A DNA stretch of 64,000 bases, taken from contig WPIO01000012.1 of the NCBI GenBank assembly GCA_009760855.2, positions 7,249,501 through 7,313,500 of the forward strand, in the 5' to 3' direction. The notes under the pieces are model-generated. The model ran no database searches. It saw only the letters and a program-made list of their open reading frames with translations, and was not told the DNA's origin. Origin of the DNA: Cristatella mucedo (taxonomy: Eukaryota > Bryozoa > Phylactolaemata > Cristatellidae). Positions within the stretch are counted from its first letter, which is position 1. Every line of letters starts with the position of its first letter. Made by a program: the position numbers and the translations under genes. Shown here one piece after another: positions 1-12,000 of the stretch.

Positions 1-470
1 GAGCGACTGGCTCTTGAAGTTGATATGCCACTTAATAGGCAGCCAATGCAGATTGGTGAGCAGGGGTGTAATCAAGCAGTTTCGCCATTCACGACAGATG
101 AGCCTACCTGCTGAGTCTATCACCAACTGTAAGCACATTATCGCATGGGAAGGAAGACCTACGAGTAGTGAGTGAAGTTACAGAAGTCAAGTCGGATGTC
201 ACGAATGCATGAACCAACTTGGCTGCGGTGTTCTTGTCAAAGTGAGCCCGAATTTCGACAATGTTACGTGGGCAAAAGGAGGCACACATGACTGTTGATC
301 TGACGTGTTCATCTAGTGGCCAGTCAGTTTGGAAGAAGACATCCAGATTCCCTGAGGAGGCTACAGAAGATACGCTGGTAGAACCGATTTGGAAAGTTAA
401 GTTTACCAGTTTCCGATAACACATGGTTTGCTCATACCATTTAGTTGCTAGTTTTGAAGTCGGTCAATTT
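1..470 (-). mobile_element. LINE family A fragment (ORF2 C-terminal part, minus)
   Basis: Minus-strand translation gives LTFQIGSTSVSSVASSGN, then KNTAAKLVHAFVTS. It is a decayed homologue of the better copy at 20783-21460. The first 100 bases match the ITPLLADLHWLPVKQRI region in frame-broken form. Confidence 0.75.
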
Positions 471-1535
471 CAGACTTTTCAGCCCCCCCCCCAATTCTCT
501 AAGACATCGTCCTACCATAGAACGGAGATTCGTTCAAAGATTCGTTGAATATGCCAGGTATGGTGCTGCAGAGAAAAGAAGTGACCGACTGTCGTCACAG
601 GCACCCATTCAGCTATAGCCAAGGTTTGGACCAAGTAATATGCACAATAAGATAATAAAGAGCCAGAACGCTAAGAAACAGACTGAGAGATTGACTTACT
701 GCAGTTGGTAAACAGTCCTAACAAAGCCATCAATATATGACCATGCAATGGACTTAAATGAGAGACATAGTCTCAGCATGCAGTTATTTGAGCATCCAAA
801 GGATGAGTGGAGCTGTGTATCATGATCCGAAAACCAGAGTAAACCACGGGCATTAAACAGTGTGTAGGGAGATAATGAAAAACAGCCACAATTCATAATT
901 TTTCAATGACACTGGGGGAGGTAGGGGGACTAGACTTAAGTAACAGTTTATATTAGTACCATAACTCTTTGTTTATCAGTGAGCACATCTGGTCGATTTT
1001 GGTTCCAATGGAGGGCACTGATATCTTTATTGCTTCTAACCATGCCTGGTCCATAACTCCATGCACAACATTTGGTTTTCTCTTAACTATAATCACTGGC
1101 ACGTCCAAAATATGTTTGTAACAGAGGAACAGTGATACAGAAAATAGTCTTCCAAAAATCGTGACTATGAAAAAGCCGGAAGCATCATCAGAAGTTGCTA
1201 AAATAGGATATTTGTTGATATTTTTGTCCCATTGTAAGCTAACCTAATTTCATGGCATAGATCATTTGCCTTAATATTACTTTGCAATATAAATTTCTGC
1301 TTATAGTTCACTAAACATAGCAATTTTATGGCTGTATAATAAGTCTGTGGGCATATTTTTTAACATAAGCATAAGTCATGCAGCCAACTATGAATAATAA
1401 TGAGTCATTGGTATAGGGCCCTAATAGAACTAAATCTCAACTCAGGACCTTTACATATTGCTACAAGAGAAGCAATATGTAATAATCCAATCAATATGTA
1501 ATAATGCAATCAATATGTAAGCATCCTCAGAGAAT
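471..1535. other. No gene or clear repeat recognised
   Basis: AT-rich sequence with a C homopolymer at 481-490. Short open frames lack splice or domain support. Confidence 0.5.
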
Positions 1536-1628
1536 TCAATCTTTCTTTGCAGCAAATGTAAAGCGCCTAGAAAGAGATTGAATTCTCTGAGGGGGGCTTT
1601 ATCAAGTGCGTTATCATTATTATAATGA
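1536..1628 (+). mobile_element. LINE family A 3' tail
   Basis: Contains GCAAATGTAAAGCGCCTAGA, AGAGATTGAATTCTCTGAGG and an ATTATT end. Only the 3' terminal hairpin region is left, a severe 5' truncation. Confidence 0.7.
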
Positions 1629-1629
1629 T

Positions 1630-1750
1630 AATCGAAGGTTAATGACTTGCAAGATATCATACTTAGACAAGCATGCAAAAACACATATGTATCATGCCTA
1701 CACCAGCATGCACAAGCACACAAAAAGACTCTCAGGGTCACTAGTTAGTA
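1630..1750 (-). mobile_element. LINE family C 3' fragment (minus)
   Basis: Shares AGACAAGCATGCAAAA and GTTAGTAGA-type blocks with minus copies at 16250-16330, 56270-56340 and 58230-58310. Confidence 0.5.
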
Positions 1751-2141
1751 GAACCTATTAGCAGCCAATGCTGTCGTTGAATTATGTAAGGGCATTAATA
1801 ACAGGAACTGTGCAAACACATTAGGCTAGCTTTAGCAGCAGGAACATCTGCATTGCTGTCTCTACCAAAACAGCTTCCGGTTGACCGATTGGCTTTACTG
1901 CTGCTCAACTTTGATTTTGAATAGTGGCAGAAGATATACCATTAGGATTTCCTTAAAGAGATCCAGTTTCATCAATGTTCATTTATTCTTCAAAGGAGAA
2001 GGACTAGAGCACTCTCGCTGCAGTTGCTGCAGGATGTAGCAGCAGACCACACAAAGCAAGAAACTTCTACACTTTCAGCATGTAGGCGTCTCCCCGAAAT
2101 TCAGTTTTTAATTATTTCACCCACTGTATACATAAACTGTA

Positions 2142-2271
2142 GCCCTGGTTTGGGCCACGGGTAAGGTGCACGCCTTTAACGAACAAGCTCAAGGGCTGAG
2201 GCCCTGTAGCATATGTTCATTAAGAGCCTGGCTAGAGATTAAGTTCTCTTAGGGCACTAGACAAATGACAC
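2142..2271 (+). mobile_element. SINE S1 (tRNA-derived head, LINE-like tail)
   Basis: The head GCCCTGGTTTGGGCCACGGG resembles the S1 consensus, and the tail AGAGATTAAGTTCTCTTAGG is shared. It runs straight into a (TA)n(TG)n microsatellite. Confidence 0.65.

Positions 2272-2366
<95 letters not shown>
2272..2366. repeat. (TA)n(TG)n microsatellite
   Basis: Alternating TA then TG dinucleotides directly after the S1 tail. Predicted proteins of His-Thr or Val-Cys repeats here are artefacts. Confidence 0.95.
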
Positions 2367-2367
<1 letters not shown>

Positions 2368-3059
2368 TCATACATACGGTTTGCTGCAGCTTCAGATGTG
2401 ACAATTCTGCTACACATTTAAGTGCGAGAATTGACAATTACACAAGATACTAGTAAATGCATGCTATTTATAGCATCCAAGCATTGCAAGTGTCCAAGAA
2501 AGAATACTAGCAGCAGGAAACACTGGACTCCATTTATGGCACAGTGACAAATATAGGAACTATCTACTCATTTGCTTCAATCTAGAAAATTGCTTAAATG
2601 TTGGTCGGAATGGGTGAGTTGATGTTACTACTGCCTCTTGTTACTTAAATGTTGGTTTATATGGGTCAATTGATGCTACTGCCTCTCTATTTCAGAGGTC
2701 GTGGGTTCAACTTCAACTGATAGCACAAAATATTGTTTATTCGTTTTTATGCCAAGGCGTATCGTGGGGATCTTCACAAATCCGGTTAATGGCTCAGCGA
2801 CTTTAATTCGTTTTTATTTGAGCAGCTGTGCAGTGCAGGCTCGACTTCGGCCATCAAATGGCCAGGATCATAAAAACCTTCATTCGCGGCTTAGCTCATT
2901 TTGCTCAAATAGTTTTGTGCTTAGGAAGATGATAGCACTGAGCCTGGAGTGATGATGGTGCTGTGCCTGAGCTGCTTTCTGGCAATGAAATCTGACTGCC
3001 AACAAAGATTTCAATCACCAATGAAAAACATGCAGCCCCAACCAATGTAGCTACCAATT
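2367..3059. other. No gene; possible worn tRNA-like SINE near 2690-2830
   Basis: AGGTCGTGGGTTCAACTTC at about 2696 resembles the box B region of SINE S2, but the rest is too diverged. Nothing else is recognised. Confidence 0.4.
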
Positions 3060-4332
3060 ACGACTACTTCCGGCAAGCTTCAGGTGTACAACGACCTACT
3101 TAGGAATGCAGACATGGGTAGAGTTCCTCTGCTTGTCTTGCTCGATCTTTCGGCAGCATTTGATACTATCGATCACCAAGTCCTTCAGCGCCTCTCATCT
3201 CGCATAGGCATCACTGGCACTGCTCTGCAATGGCTCAGGTCCTATCTCAGTGGCAGACTCCGGAGTACTGATGTAAATGGACAAACATCATCCGAGGTAC
3301 CTCTTAAATACTGGGTACCTCAGGGCTACGGGCTAGGTACGGTTCTTTTCACGGTTTATACTCTCCCTCTTGCTGATGCGATTGCCAAGCACAATCGAGG
3401 CTTTCACTTCTATGCGGATGACACTCAGTTGTACCTTTGCTTTGATCACTCCCAGCCTTCGAGCACCTCGGATTCTCTTAACTCCCTTACTGCATGTGTT
3501 GATGACATCTGCATATAGATGGCAGCAAATTTTCTTTAAATTAAATGATGATAAAACTTAACTTACTAGCTATGTGTAAACCCAGTATGATTCAGAAATT
3601 GGAAAGGCTGACACTCAAGATTTGCTCTGCCAGCATATCTCCTGTTGAATCAGCTCGAAATCTAGGTGATTTTTCCAAAGTGACCTCTCGTTAGAAGACC
3701 ACATCAGCTCCACAGTCAAGTCTGCCTACTTTCAGCTACATAACATTGCTAAATTCGGGCTTGTTTAGATAAGGATACCACATCTAAGTTGGTCCATGCA
3801 TTCGTGACATCACGTCTTGACTTCTGTAACTCACTGCTTGCTGCCCTATCGGCATGGGCAATCAGGCGCTTACAGCTGGTGTAAAACTCGACAGCTAGGT
3901 TTGTCTGTCGTGAGTGTCACAGTTGTCACATTACACCACTTCTCACCGACCTGCACTGGCTACCAGTAAAGCAATGGATCAAGGTTTTGTCACTCACCTT
4001 CATTCTTTGGCTCCAGGCTACCTATCAGATATACTCCCCATGCGGCCAAGCATCGTACTGCCTGCTTTTCGGAAACTAACTGTTTACCTACACCTGGTAC
4101 GAACCTCAAATCCTTTGGAGACCGTGCATTTAGTTCGTATGCTCCCAAAGCCTGGAACTCGTTCCCGACTTCCATCACGACATCCCCTGACTTGACCACA
4201 TGTGAAAAGAAATTTAAAATGCGTCTATTAATTACAGCATTTAGTGGGTCCCTGTAATTCGTCCTTTACGTGCATATGTGTGCTGACACTGTTGCATGCT
4301 GCCACTAACCACACTTGCATGCTGACACTGTG
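3060..4332 (+). mobile_element. LINE family A (L2/CR1-like) RT fragment, left part of a split copy
   Basis: Reverse transcriptase motifs: LLDLSAAFDTIDHQVL (motif A), VPQGYGLGTVLFTVY (motif B region) and FHFYADDTQLY (YADD). Frameshifts begin near 3518. The 3' half matches the copy at 20783-21460. The copy is interrupted at 4332 by a family B LINE and resumes at 5389. Confidence 0.88.
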
Positions 4333-5390
4333 GATATCACTTCTATGCTGACGATACTCAGTTGTATTTGTCATTCAAACCGTCGGAATCTGCTGCGGCA
4401 ACTGAGAAACTGAATGCTTGCCTTGCTGATATTCGATCCTGGATGTCGGAAAACCTGAAATTAAATGATGATAAAATCGAACTGCTGCTCATAGGACACC
4501 CTAAGCGTGTGGCTGGATTAAAAGGCTTTGTTGCCCTAATAGGTGATGCTATTGTGCGACCCTCACCTCGTGCTCGAAATGTAGGTGTCGTGTTCGACAG
4601 CTGCCTCAATTTCAAAAGCTTCATTCAGAAGACTGCTTCAACAGCTAGCCATCACATCCGATCCCTATCCAAGATTAGAAGCTGTCTCCCACAGTGGCTT
4701 GTAAAAAATTAACTAGCTCTTTAGTTCGGTCTCGGCTTGATTATTGTAATTCCCTTTTGGCTGGGCTGCCAAAGAAAGCCATTATGCCACTGCAGCGAAC
4801 TATGAATATGGCTGCAAGGCTAGTCTTCAAGTCCCAGCGGTTTGAGCACGTGTCTCCATTGCTGAAAGAGCTAGGATGGTTGCCGGTTGAGCAAAGGATA
4901 CAGAGCAAAGTTCTTATGCTGACCCGCAAGGCCCGCCACGGCTTGGCTCCTTCGTACCGAGCTGAACTGCTGCACCAGTTTCAGCCTCTTCGCGCTCTCT
5001 GGTCCTGTGTGGATAATACATTGGCTGTTCCATTCTTCCGCTTAAAGACCGTTGGCGACAGAAGCTTTAGCTCTGCAGGTCCTAGACTGTGGAACTCGCT
5101 TCCACAATTCTTAAGCAACGACAACTACTCTCCTACTGCCGACTATGGCACATCCTTTTCAGCGGTTCTGAGCTGCTACTTCTATGCTACTCACTACCTC
5201 AACTGCTCTCCTGACTCTGCTATGCTTCTCACTTTCTCTTTGTTGCGTGAGACGAAGTCTGTTGGGTACCGAATGCGTACCGAAAGCTGCTTAGGCTGTG
5301 AGTGCGCTATACAAAACTCTCCTGCGTAACACCCACATGGTCTTTATGACTTTGTGGAGTTACAGACGGAGATACATTACATTACATTAC
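4333..5390 (+). mobile_element. LINE family B fragment with (ACATT)n tail, inserted in family A
   Basis: It begins at the YADD motif (FYADDTQLYLSF), continues [67 protein letters not shown], and ends GATACATTACATTACATTAC. One frameshift near 4700 splits the frame. It is flanked by ACTGTG at 4327-4332 and 5389-5394, a candidate target-site duplication. Confidence 0.85.
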
Positions 5391-5590
5391 TGTGCACGTC
5401 ACCCCTAACCATGTTACTCATATTGTTTATCAAGCATGATAACAATCTAACCATGTTATTCATATTGTTTATCAAGCATGATAACAATCGTCATTCGATC
5501 GGGTTTCCTTTGCAGCAAATGTAAAGTGCCTAGACAGAGATTGAGTTCTCTGAGGGCGCTTTATCAAGTGCTTTATTATTATTATTACTT
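5389..5590 (+). mobile_element. LINE family A 3' end, right part of the split copy
   Basis: Resumes TGTGCACGTCACCCCTAACC exactly where the left part stopped, then ends in the hairpin region and (ATT)n. It carries a 42-bp tandem duplication, 5407-5448 and 5449-5490. Confidence 0.85.
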
Positions 5591-5705
5591 AGCTACACCG
5601 ACACGTTAAGCAGAACGTATCAGTGGATGAATTGCAAACTGATGGATGGACATGATGCCGTAGGCACCTTACTGGCAGGCTGAGGGCAAGCGAACCATTA
5701 CTCAC

Positions 5706-6011
5706 AGCCACTCCACGGCCAGGACGAAGGTGAGCTTGCTCTCGCCGAGGAACTCACTGACGTCCAGCTCCTCACCATCTTTGATCGAAGGGAATCGGAA
5801 GGACTTGCACACTACGTTAGCAAAAAGGGGCTTAAGCTGATCTCGCTTTCTGAGTCGCTCCGATCGCACCGACTCGCTCCTTGATGGCAGCACACCCGGG
5901 AGCCGTCGGCCTTGACCTTGCATGCTGGATCTTGGGCTATCAGTGGCATTGCAATGTGGATCGGCCCAAGCCAGCAGTGTCATGTAGCCACCTTCGGTGA
6001 ACATTGGTGTG
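5706..6011 (-). CDS. INPP4: INPP4 exon 9 (post-C2 linker); last INPP4 exon in window
   Basis: 306 bp. It begins TPMFTEGGYMTLLAWA, like the NITVIGW strand of INPP4A, and ends with DQLKPLFANVVCKSFRFPS and a segment like MAESVLSLHV. The acceptor is GCTCCAG and the donor CT|GTGAGT. Later exons would have to lie left of 5700. I looked for them in 1-5700 and found only repeats. Confidence 0.82.
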
Positions 6012-9000
6012 CTGGAGCAAAGCAACATAAATCAGCACTGTGATGGCCGGCCAGTCAGGCAGGCATGAGCCAGGCGTGCTACACTGTAGGCCGGCATAGT
6101 GAACTTCACCAGCCTGCACACACACATACTCAAGTGCAAATACACATGAATGTGCCAGAACAAAGACAGCAACTCGACTGCAAGTGTCTAAATGCATGGA
6201 ACCCCTAGTAACAGACTTAATCTAACTTACAAATGCTGAATTGTGCAGATTTTACAAATCCAGATAATAAAGCCCACTGAAGAAACCATCTGAGCCATAC
6301 AGTGTTCAGCTACAGGAGCAAAGTGCTCGAGCCGTTGGATGACCACTCATAATAAAGCAAAGCACTAGAAATTTGTTTGGCACTTCGACTATAACTTGGG
6401 AACTCAGCCTTCACGTTCAATCTTCAGCTAAATGCAAGGCTTTATTCACTCTAAGCATCGACTACACAGCAGGCTAAACAGTTCTTCGAGGTCACTCGGG
6501 GTTGTGGTCACAACTGGCAAGAGGTTGGCCCACCTAGTCTGATCAATATCTTGAGGGGAAAGCAAAGAGCCAGCACGGGATAAGCTAGGGAGTGACATGT
6601 GGACAAGCGATTTGATCACCCAGCTACTGCATGCACTGGCCCCATCCCGAAGCTCCTACCGTAACACCCCAAGGCAGCCTCATGGTCCTCATGTCCCCTG
6701 ATCATCCCAATACCGCGAGGATATCATCCTTTCAGCATAGCAGAAGCTGTGCAATAAAAAAAATTACTAGCTAATTTAACAGCATCTTTTGCATAGTGAT
6801 GGAAGAGCAATTACGGCTATCATTACGGTTTACAGTGGCAATAAAGGATCGCTCATTGCAGGAGTCGAACCCAAGACCTTGGGACCGAGGTCTTGAAAAG
6901 CAACTGCCTTACCTAGTGTGGCATCATGGCTCACAACTTGCCTGTACTAAGACACGTAAGGTTCGCTAGCATATGTCTGGCTTTCCCTCAATCTGTTAAT
7001 CTAATGATATGTTTTGTCTCTGGCAATGTAACTCTTGCTGCTGCTACAGCTGTTTCCAAATTTAACTCTTTGGCATGACGATTGCAACGGGTACCCTGTC
7101 AATATTTTTTTTCAATCTGCAAGAGATTTCAAAATCTTCATTAGTCAGAACTCAACTTTTGGGCCTTTGTACAGAGACCAACTAGGGTTAAGTATAACAT
7201 AGTCCAGATAGCCTAGACTGGCTACATGGCTCCACGGCATCTGGAGCATCTGGTCCATCCCCTATAAACTTATATATACACAGCTGAAACTTACTCCTCG
7301 GCCGACTCCCAAAGAAACTGCCAGGCCCTTTCGAATTTAACAGAATTTAGCTGTCCCGATCATTTTCACAAGTAGGCAGGAATTGGCTAATCAGAGCTTA
7401 ATGAGCCCCATAGGTTGCGGATAGAACAGAGTGCATGATACAAGACCCTGATGCAGACATCTAAAGGTACAAAATGCAAGGTCTTTGATATATCTGCCAC
7501 CCCCTCAAAGAATACTGTCCTAAATCAAAGCTTGGATCTGCTCGTACCTTTACATTTGCAATCCTGCTGACTCAGCTTAGCAGTCGGTCAAGGTCATTCA
7601 AGTTCCATCCCTTTGTGGAATAATTGCACCTATGTCTTCAAGCAACCTCCTTGCTGGCTGAATTTAAAAGTGGTCCAAAAAATGTTGATATCGCCTACAG
7701 GCAAGGTAGTGTACGTATATCAGTGACGTGGGTGTGGCTATTTTCACTTGTCTTTGATGGATAATTGTCAGTGCTTCGCATATGCCTTTCTTAAGCAGCC
7801 ATACACTTTGTCGATGAATATCGGCTAGCTTTCGGTGTGCATTTAAATAGACTGGGATTGCTAGCTGCTTAATTGCCCTACTAGTCTATTGCATTGCAGC
7901 ACTGCACAAGTCGATTCAAAACTAATCCAAGGCTAACCTAAGTTTACCCAGCAGTCCAAGAAGCACCAATACAGTACTACCCACAGCGTGCTGATAAGCA
8001 ATTGCTACACTAGCTCAAACCTGACCATGCTGTATATTCTCTTGAGCACATCATTTACAATCCAGGAGGTTCCTCGCCATTAATCGAACCAAAGCATTGT
8101 GCTTTAAAATTGAGACAACTTGTTAAAACAAGCAAGTGTATGTGGTATAGGGTGTGACTGGATGCTGTTCTGGTCGGCTCGCTCAGCCATAGCTCAGAGC
8201 TACTGCCATGACAGCACGACTTCAGCCCAACATCCTGACATGCCCTGCAGTATTACAACCAGAACAGGTGGCCTATCATAGCAGTTGCTTTATGAGCAGT
8301 ATTTCCCATCACCGGTCCCTGCTGCTACAGAAGGCATAAAGGTTTGTAACAGCAGGAGCTACCGTGCTACCGCTCACTGATGTGCAATAAATATTGCAAG
8401 AGAGTCGCCTGCAGCACCAACTTGCAAAGAGCAGCAGGCCTCACATACGAGAGTTGGCTTCACAATCAAGCCTGACCAGGCTAGTGTAGATGGGCCAGCT
8501 CAAGCTAAAGGAATGATTTCAATGGGCCGGCATCGACCGGCGCCCGCCACCATGCCGCTGGCACATTTCATCCACTGCGCGCTAGCAGCAGTCAATCGCA
8601 AAGGAGGAGGAGTGGCTGGCCACGGTAACTTGCTCGGTCACAGCTCCGAGGAAACATGCTTATCCTAGAATCGTTGCACTGCTTTCCTCGAGCCCTCGCT
8701 CGGCACTCTGTTTAACATCATGGGGGGGGCCACAGTACAATCATGAGGCTGCTTTGGCATAACTAATTTTGACACTTAATACAAAATTGTTAACATTCAT
8801 CTATTCCTTGAATTCAGTGTAGCAACAACAGGATGGGGCAAAAGGAAGCGACCATGCAGTGGTGTTTCGCTTGCCAGCAGTTGGTATCCTCACCTGATCT
8901 TCTGGCGAACCCGATGCTCCTCGCCTCCACTGGCAAGATCGTTCGAAGTGCAAATGACTTGCCCCATGCAAGTTCTCTGCAAGCACAGCATTAGCCGTCA

Positions 9001-12000
9001 TCGAGCAGCAGCAGTGACAGCACGAGCCGTGACAAGAGAGGATGACAAGCTGCTGCCAGCAGGTGCATGCACCAGCTCTGGCCTCGGCCACCAGGAATAG
9101 CGAAGGAAGATTCATCCGACCCCCTGAGATGCGTCTGATTCATTTGCCTTGGCCGAGCTCTGCCCACCAATGCGAATATGCTGAGCACGATGACGAGAGT
9201 TCATAGCCATAGTTACTGCCACACATCCTACCACTCACCCGTCGGTTGCCTCTCTGCACATGCTGATGGCAGCCACTGGGCATTTTCGAAGCATAGTGAT
9301 GCTGGGGTCTTCCGAGAATGCCTTGCAAATGCAGGCGGTTCGTTGTGACTTAGTCAATCTGCCTCCCAGGCCAATCAGGAAAACACTGATAGAAATAGCT
9401 AACGGCTGTCTTAAGAACAAGTGGAACTCTGTCTTCCGTCACGACATACCCTGACTTGACCACATTTAAAAAGAAATTCAAAATGCATCTATTTAGGACA
9501 ACATTTAGTGGGTCCCTGTGATTCGTCCTTTATGTGCTGATACGTGCTGACACTGTTGCATGCTGCAACTAAGCACACTTGCGTGCTGACCCTGTGCATG
9601 TCACCCCTAACCATGTTATTCTTGTTGTTAATCAAGCATGATACCACTCACCATCCCATCGTGTTTTCTATACAGCAAATGTAAAGCGCCTAGAAAAAGA
9701 TTGAGTTCTCTGAGGGCCCTTTATCAAGTGTATTATTATTATTATTATTAAGGCACTCGAAGTTTACGATTCAGGCTATGGGTTCGAGTCTGCAGCAGGC
9801 AATTCTTCACTGTGTGTTCAAGTATGGAACGTATGCCGACTAGAGTCTGCTGTGAAATTACAACTGAACCTATTGAATAAGCTTATTTTTACTTTTGACA
9901 TATCCTATACGCAGCTAACTCGTCGTCCTGCTTTTCTGGCTGTTCTTCCTAAGGAAGGGGGATACTACCACAGTAAATAAGTGAATAAATAGTGCCTATG
10001 GACGAATTTCACACAAAAAAGTCAAGCTGCTATGACGATAGCACCCTACCTCAAAGCAGTTCACGTGAGTGTGTGAAAGTCTTCTGCATGTCGAGGGAAT
10101 AGGATGAGTGTACACCAGTGTGCATACATACCTGTGTGTATACTCATTGCAGCAGATGACAATTATCTACAGACGGCTACAAACGATCCACATGGCAGCA
10201 GCAGCAGACATGGTCAACTATGCTACCAACAACACCCAACCAATATGAGAAATTATCGACAAGCTAGAAATCACACCCAAGAAGTTTTTGGAGACAAACT
10301 CTCAGATAGAAAAGTACAGGCCGGCAGCAAAAAACGAGCCACTTCGACTACTGCAATGTAGCCGACACTTAAACGTCAAATAGTCAACGTATACACGTGG
10401 TTAGGGCAGCTGCCATGCTGCGTGATTGCTTACCGTGTCAGTAATCCGTTCCACAACATCGTACAGAACGATCTTGATGACCGTTTTGGCTTGTGCCCTC
10501 GATTCAGCCAGGCTGACGGTCTTGAGAAAGCATGGATTGCAGGTTTGCTATATAAAATAAGGGCATTCGATAGAGCCTGCCGATAGTGCAGCATTTTCCA
10601 CCGCTGTAAGAACCACAAGGAAGAAGCACCTCTAATGATGCTGCCAAGCCCTAACTAAGCAGCAACTCGCTGAAAAACGAGGTTCCTAATAAATAATCGT
10701 TAGAAGTCCGTTCGCAGGGACAAAATCCAGTGCTTGCCAGTAAGTGCAACTAAACTCCAAGGCTTCGGTGCGCCGTGCACGAGCGTTTTGGAAAGTGGCA
10801 CCGCGCAAATGCTTAAACCACCCCAGGTACCACCTACAGCCATTACTGGTACAAGCCGAAATCGCCTGCTCAGGACGGCTCTGCTACTGCAGGAGCATGC
10901 AGCATGAAGATAGGGTCAGAGGACACGGAGTAGCAAGGGCATGGATTGGCAGCATGGGGACATAATAAGCAGCTATGTAGACTTTGCAGTCAGGCCAAGG
11001 TCACCTTCGTGATGGCTGGTTCGAGGCACAAATCAATAAATAAAATGTGCTTGTTTACAATGGCATCACCATGATGTTACATTCCCCCTCCAGCTCGAGC
11101 CATTGGAGTAGGACAGTGCCAATGTTCCTAGTATGCTACTTAAGCTGTGGCACAGCTCTGATCAGTGATCACACAGCCTTGAGCTTGATGAAAGATAGCA
11201 TCTACTTATTGCCAATAGCAAAGCTGATGAAAGAGGAGAGGTTTGACACCGAAGGTAATTTTTTGAGCCCCCACCCCAACTCTAACCTACATGCTACAGG
11301 CAACATGGCCTGAGACACAAACCTCGGCCATGCACTGCCGACGAATAGCAAAAGGTACTACATGTCGCCAAATGGCGCCCATACCTCGGCCACTTCGGTC
11401 TGGCCGACCTTTGTCCACGTGACCTGCGGTAGTGCAATGCACAGCACTTCCGCCATGGGGTTTGGTGGCAGCCCATCGGCCCGCAAAGGCAGGTGGTCAC
11501 AACCTACAGGAAAACGAACCTGGTGCAATCCATACTCATCTTGCAGCCCATAATGCGTACCCATAATACATGCATACGGTCTGTAACCATTGACAAGGCA
11601 GACTCAGTAAAAACAACACGAAGCTTATCACCAAGAGCTGAAGATGAAACACAGCAGATCATGAGAGACTGCAAATGGGCACATCATAACCAAACAAACG
11701 AAGCAACGGTGAATGCAGACTTCAACTGAGCATGGCTACGATTATTAAAACTGAATCAAACTAAGGAGAGGGCCAGATCATGACATGGCTAGAGGCATGT
11801 TATCGTAGGAAGAAAGAATGGGTGTCGATGGTCAACGATGGAAGCCATGAGACGCACCTGTTAAGGTGGCTCTGGCAGGTAGCCAGGGCCCATCGGACCT
11901 CATTGCTCCCTCCTTCTCTCCTTACACCTAAGCCAGCAGAGAAGGCTGCTTGCCAGTGATTGAGAAATATGCAACTATCCCGACATAAATCAGGTGGTCT

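Noticed and set aside
2232-2453. Open frames of His-Thr, Tyr-Ile or Val-Cys repeats
   Set aside because: Translations of the (TA)n(TG)n microsatellite; not genes.
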